The notes beneath the pieces were generated by a model that worked only from the letters and a program-made list of their open reading frames with translations, was not told the DNA's origin and did no database searches. 64,000 nt of DNA from Tetranychus cinnabarinus. Its lineage: Eukaryota; Arthropoda; Arachnida; Trombidiformes; Tetranychidae. The translations under genes were made by a program, and so were the position numbers. The stretch spans positions 992,001 through 1,056,000 of the forward strand of contig WHVY01000008.1 in NCBI GenBank assembly GCA_022266195.1. The letters are read 5' to 3'. Position 1 is the first letter of the stretch. The number at the start of each line of letters is the position of its first letter. Positions 61,901 through 64,000 of the stretch are shown in pieces.

Positions 61901-63968
61901 TGAAAGGTGAATCATCGGTTGATCTTTACTCACAAGTTTTACTAACTGGTTGTCGATGCGTTGAACTTGACTGTTATGATGGTGAAAATGGATCTCCAGT
62001 GATTTATCATGGGCATACATTGACATCTAAAATTCCATTCCGAAAAGTTGTTGAAGCTATAAATGAATCTGCCTTTGTAACCTCATCATTTCCTGTGATA
62101 CTTTCCTTGGAAAATCATTGCTCCTTGCCTCAACAGGTAATCATGGCAGCCACTTTTGTTGAAGTTTTTGGTGACAAATTGATTACCCGTTTTCTCTTTG
62201 AATCCGATTTTTCCGATGAACCTCATCTTCCCTCACCTAATCAACTTCGAGGTCGTATTTTGATAAAAAACAAGAAACTCAAAAGTGCTACAAGTTCAAT
62301 ACCTCCATCAGTTGCCCCATCAAGTGTGAAAACTAAACCATTTTCAAGATCCAAGTTCATGTTTCGCACAAATAGCCTTATTTCAACAGCATCAACTGGA
62401 TCTCTGAATGAAGATGAAGATGATTACGATGATGAAGATGATGATGATGATGCCAGTGCAAGTGGAGGAGGAGGAAACTCGGCTCCAACAAATGGTCCAG
62501 CTGGTGGTAATGTTACCAATGTGGGATTAGAATCAGTCACTGGATCAACTTATGTTCCCTCTCCAAAAGGAGTCGCTCTAAGAACGGAATCGTCTTCTTC
62601 TCAGGAAGGTGGAGGCTCATCAAATGAAGCTAAATTTTCCAATCGATCTATTTTAGCCAATCGTTATTCTGAACAAAGTGAACATCTTGACAACTTGAGT
62701 ACCTCAGCACCAACTTGCAATATTTCTGGTCAACCGGAGGTTACCTCATTGAATACATCTTCAATGGTTGTCAATAAAGTTTCCTCTTGTTCTTCAACCT
62801 CTGGCCATAAAGCTGTTCGTAAATCTGACAGTCAGGTTGCTCCTGAACTATCTGATCTAGTCATCTACTGTCAGGCCATCAAATTTCGCGGATTTTCAAC
62901 TGATACGGGTAATTCTAGTCCAACCTCTACATTGAAAGAGGCTTCGAGTAAAAAAGGGACCAGCAAAAAGACAAATATATTATCAACTGGAATTTCTTCT
63001 GGCTTCTCAGGATCGCCATCAGCATCTCATATTGCCTCACCCTCTCTAACAGCAACTAGCTCGACAGGTCCAGAATCCTTATCAACTTACACAATCAATC
63101 TTCCTCTATCAACAACCTCGCCATCTCTATCAGCCACTTCACCCGTTAATCAAGCAACAACAAGTACAAGTAATAATGCTTTGACAGCCGCTTCATACGG
63201 ACCGCCACCTTCATCTGGATTAGGAACATCAACAACGGCTTCCGCCAACTGTTCAACGACAATTGCCTCAACATGTACATCTTCAAACTCTGGTTATAAT
63301 GCACATAGACAGCCTTATTCACCCAAAGCATGTTATCAGGTTGCCTCGCTGAATGAACACACAGCCAAAAAATTGTGCAGAAAGCATCCATTAACTTTAA
63401 TTCATCACACTGAATATCAATTAATGCGTAGCTATCCGGCTGGAATGAGAATTGATTCATCAAATTTCAATCCCGTTATATTTTGGGCTTTTGGAATTCA
63501 AATGGTTGCTCTCAACTATCAAACTGAAGATACTGCACTTGCAATTTATAAGGCAATGTTTGAACAAAATGGTCGAACTGGTTATGTTTTAAAGCCGTCT
63601 GTCATGAGGGATCGAAATCATATGGCCTTTGATCGGTTTAATCCTTGGGAGAAAGAGTTTGATGGCCTTTATGCTATTGATTTAACGATTCAGGTTAGAT
63701 TTGAACATTTTATTATCTAATTATTTGTTTGTGATATGTTACTCAGATGGATTAATAAGTCAAACTATGAAGTTGCTGAAATTAATTTTAACAATCTTTT
63801 CAAATTCAGATAATATCTGGTCAATATGTTTGTCCCGATGTTAATAACGGAAGTCCACAAGTTGAAGTTGAAATTATTGGATTACCAGTTGATTGTGCCA
63901 AACAACGAACCAAACTGGTTCAAAGAAACTCATTGAATCCTATTTGGAACAATACATTTGTATTTAGA
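58918..63968 (+). CDS. PLCE1: Phospholipase C epsilon (PLCE1 homologue), 3' end outside window
   Basis: Exons 58918-63693 (1592 codons) and 63810-63968 (GTTAGA donor, phase 0) are seen; the next donor GTAAGT follows. The enzyme hydrolyses PIP2 to diacylglycerol and IP3 at membranes, downstream of Ras/Rap/Rho GTPases and G proteins. In order: a low-complexity N-terminus (Gly run, Asn repeats at about 122-170); a PH-like segment (about 250-500, with a Ser-rich insertion); a Ser-rich basic region; EF-hand-like helices from MNFIEFMQLY (about 799); an X domain with catalytic H986 (SHNTYL) and H1031 (YHGHT), 45 residues apart as in PLC-delta1, plus ELDC and ENHCS; an acidic/Ser linker; a Y domain beginning near 1312, with the Ser/Thr-rich insertion that PLCE1 also has; and a C2 domain starting IISGQYVCPDVNNGSP. 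An in-frame TGA two codons upstream fixes the start, so this form lacks the N-terminal RasGEF (CDC25) domain. RA domains would lie beyond the window. Confidence 0.95.
59284..59420 (+). repeat. Asn-codon repeat tract within PLC-epsilon
   Basis: Runs of AAT and AAC codons encode poly-Asn/Ser stretches within the N-terminal low-complexity region. The frame is kept throughout. Confidence 0.85.
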
Positions 63969-64000
63969 GTAAGTATTTATACTCAATCTAGCTATATTTG

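Overview
This is a eukaryotic, AT-rich, gene-poor genomic window. Genes have short introns with GT..AG borders (about 75-200 bases within the gene cluster, about 1.1 kb in the first gene), AATAAA polyadenylation signals, and no operons. The gene set points to an arthropod: a trissin-receptor-like neuropeptide GPCR, an E78-type nuclear receptor DNA-binding domain and a phospholipase C epsilon homologue. PLC-epsilon is, as far as I know, absent from Drosophila, so a chelicerate such as a mite fits better than a fly. That placement is inference; the species is not identified.

Layout. 1-1576: last two exons of a rhodopsin-class neuropeptide receptor. 3879-12913: a compact same-strand cluster of four intron-bearing genes: the RNA polymerase II CTD phosphatase FCP1, an unrecognised 276-residue protein, the ribosome-biogenesis helicase DDX51, and an SSUH2-like zinc-ribbon protein containing a 7-nt microexon. 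Decayed duplicates lie in and around this cluster: an FCP1 BRCT-region pseudogene just upstream of DDX51, a copied promoter/leader, two fragments resembling an RluA-family pseudouridine synthase, and flanking repeats at about 2.83-3.56 kb and 11.3-14.4 kb. 16.5-17.6 kb: two divergent tRNA-Ile(AAU) genes. 25.8-27.7 kb: the 7TM part of a class C GPCR (boss/GPRC5-like) in one large exon. 27.7-58.9 kb: about 31 kb almost without convincing genes. It holds an intronless E78-like DNA-binding domain between short direct repeats (38.9-41.3 kb), an inverted-repeat region with decayed coding relics (44.9-47.6 kb), a second small inverted repeat (51.6-52.2 kb) and a 143-bp MITE with TTA target duplication (53.57-53.72 kb). 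58.9 kb to the end: PLC-epsilon, a 4.8-kb coding exon plus the start of the C2 domain, running off the window.

The intact genes do not form one pathway. FCP1 and DDX51 serve transcription and ribosome assembly, while the two GPCRs and PLC-epsilon are signalling proteins. The most interesting structure is the 3-14 kb cluster, where segmental duplication appears to have supplied DDX51 with a new promoter and first coding exon. No CRISPR array, bacterial system or clearly new multi-gene system is visible.
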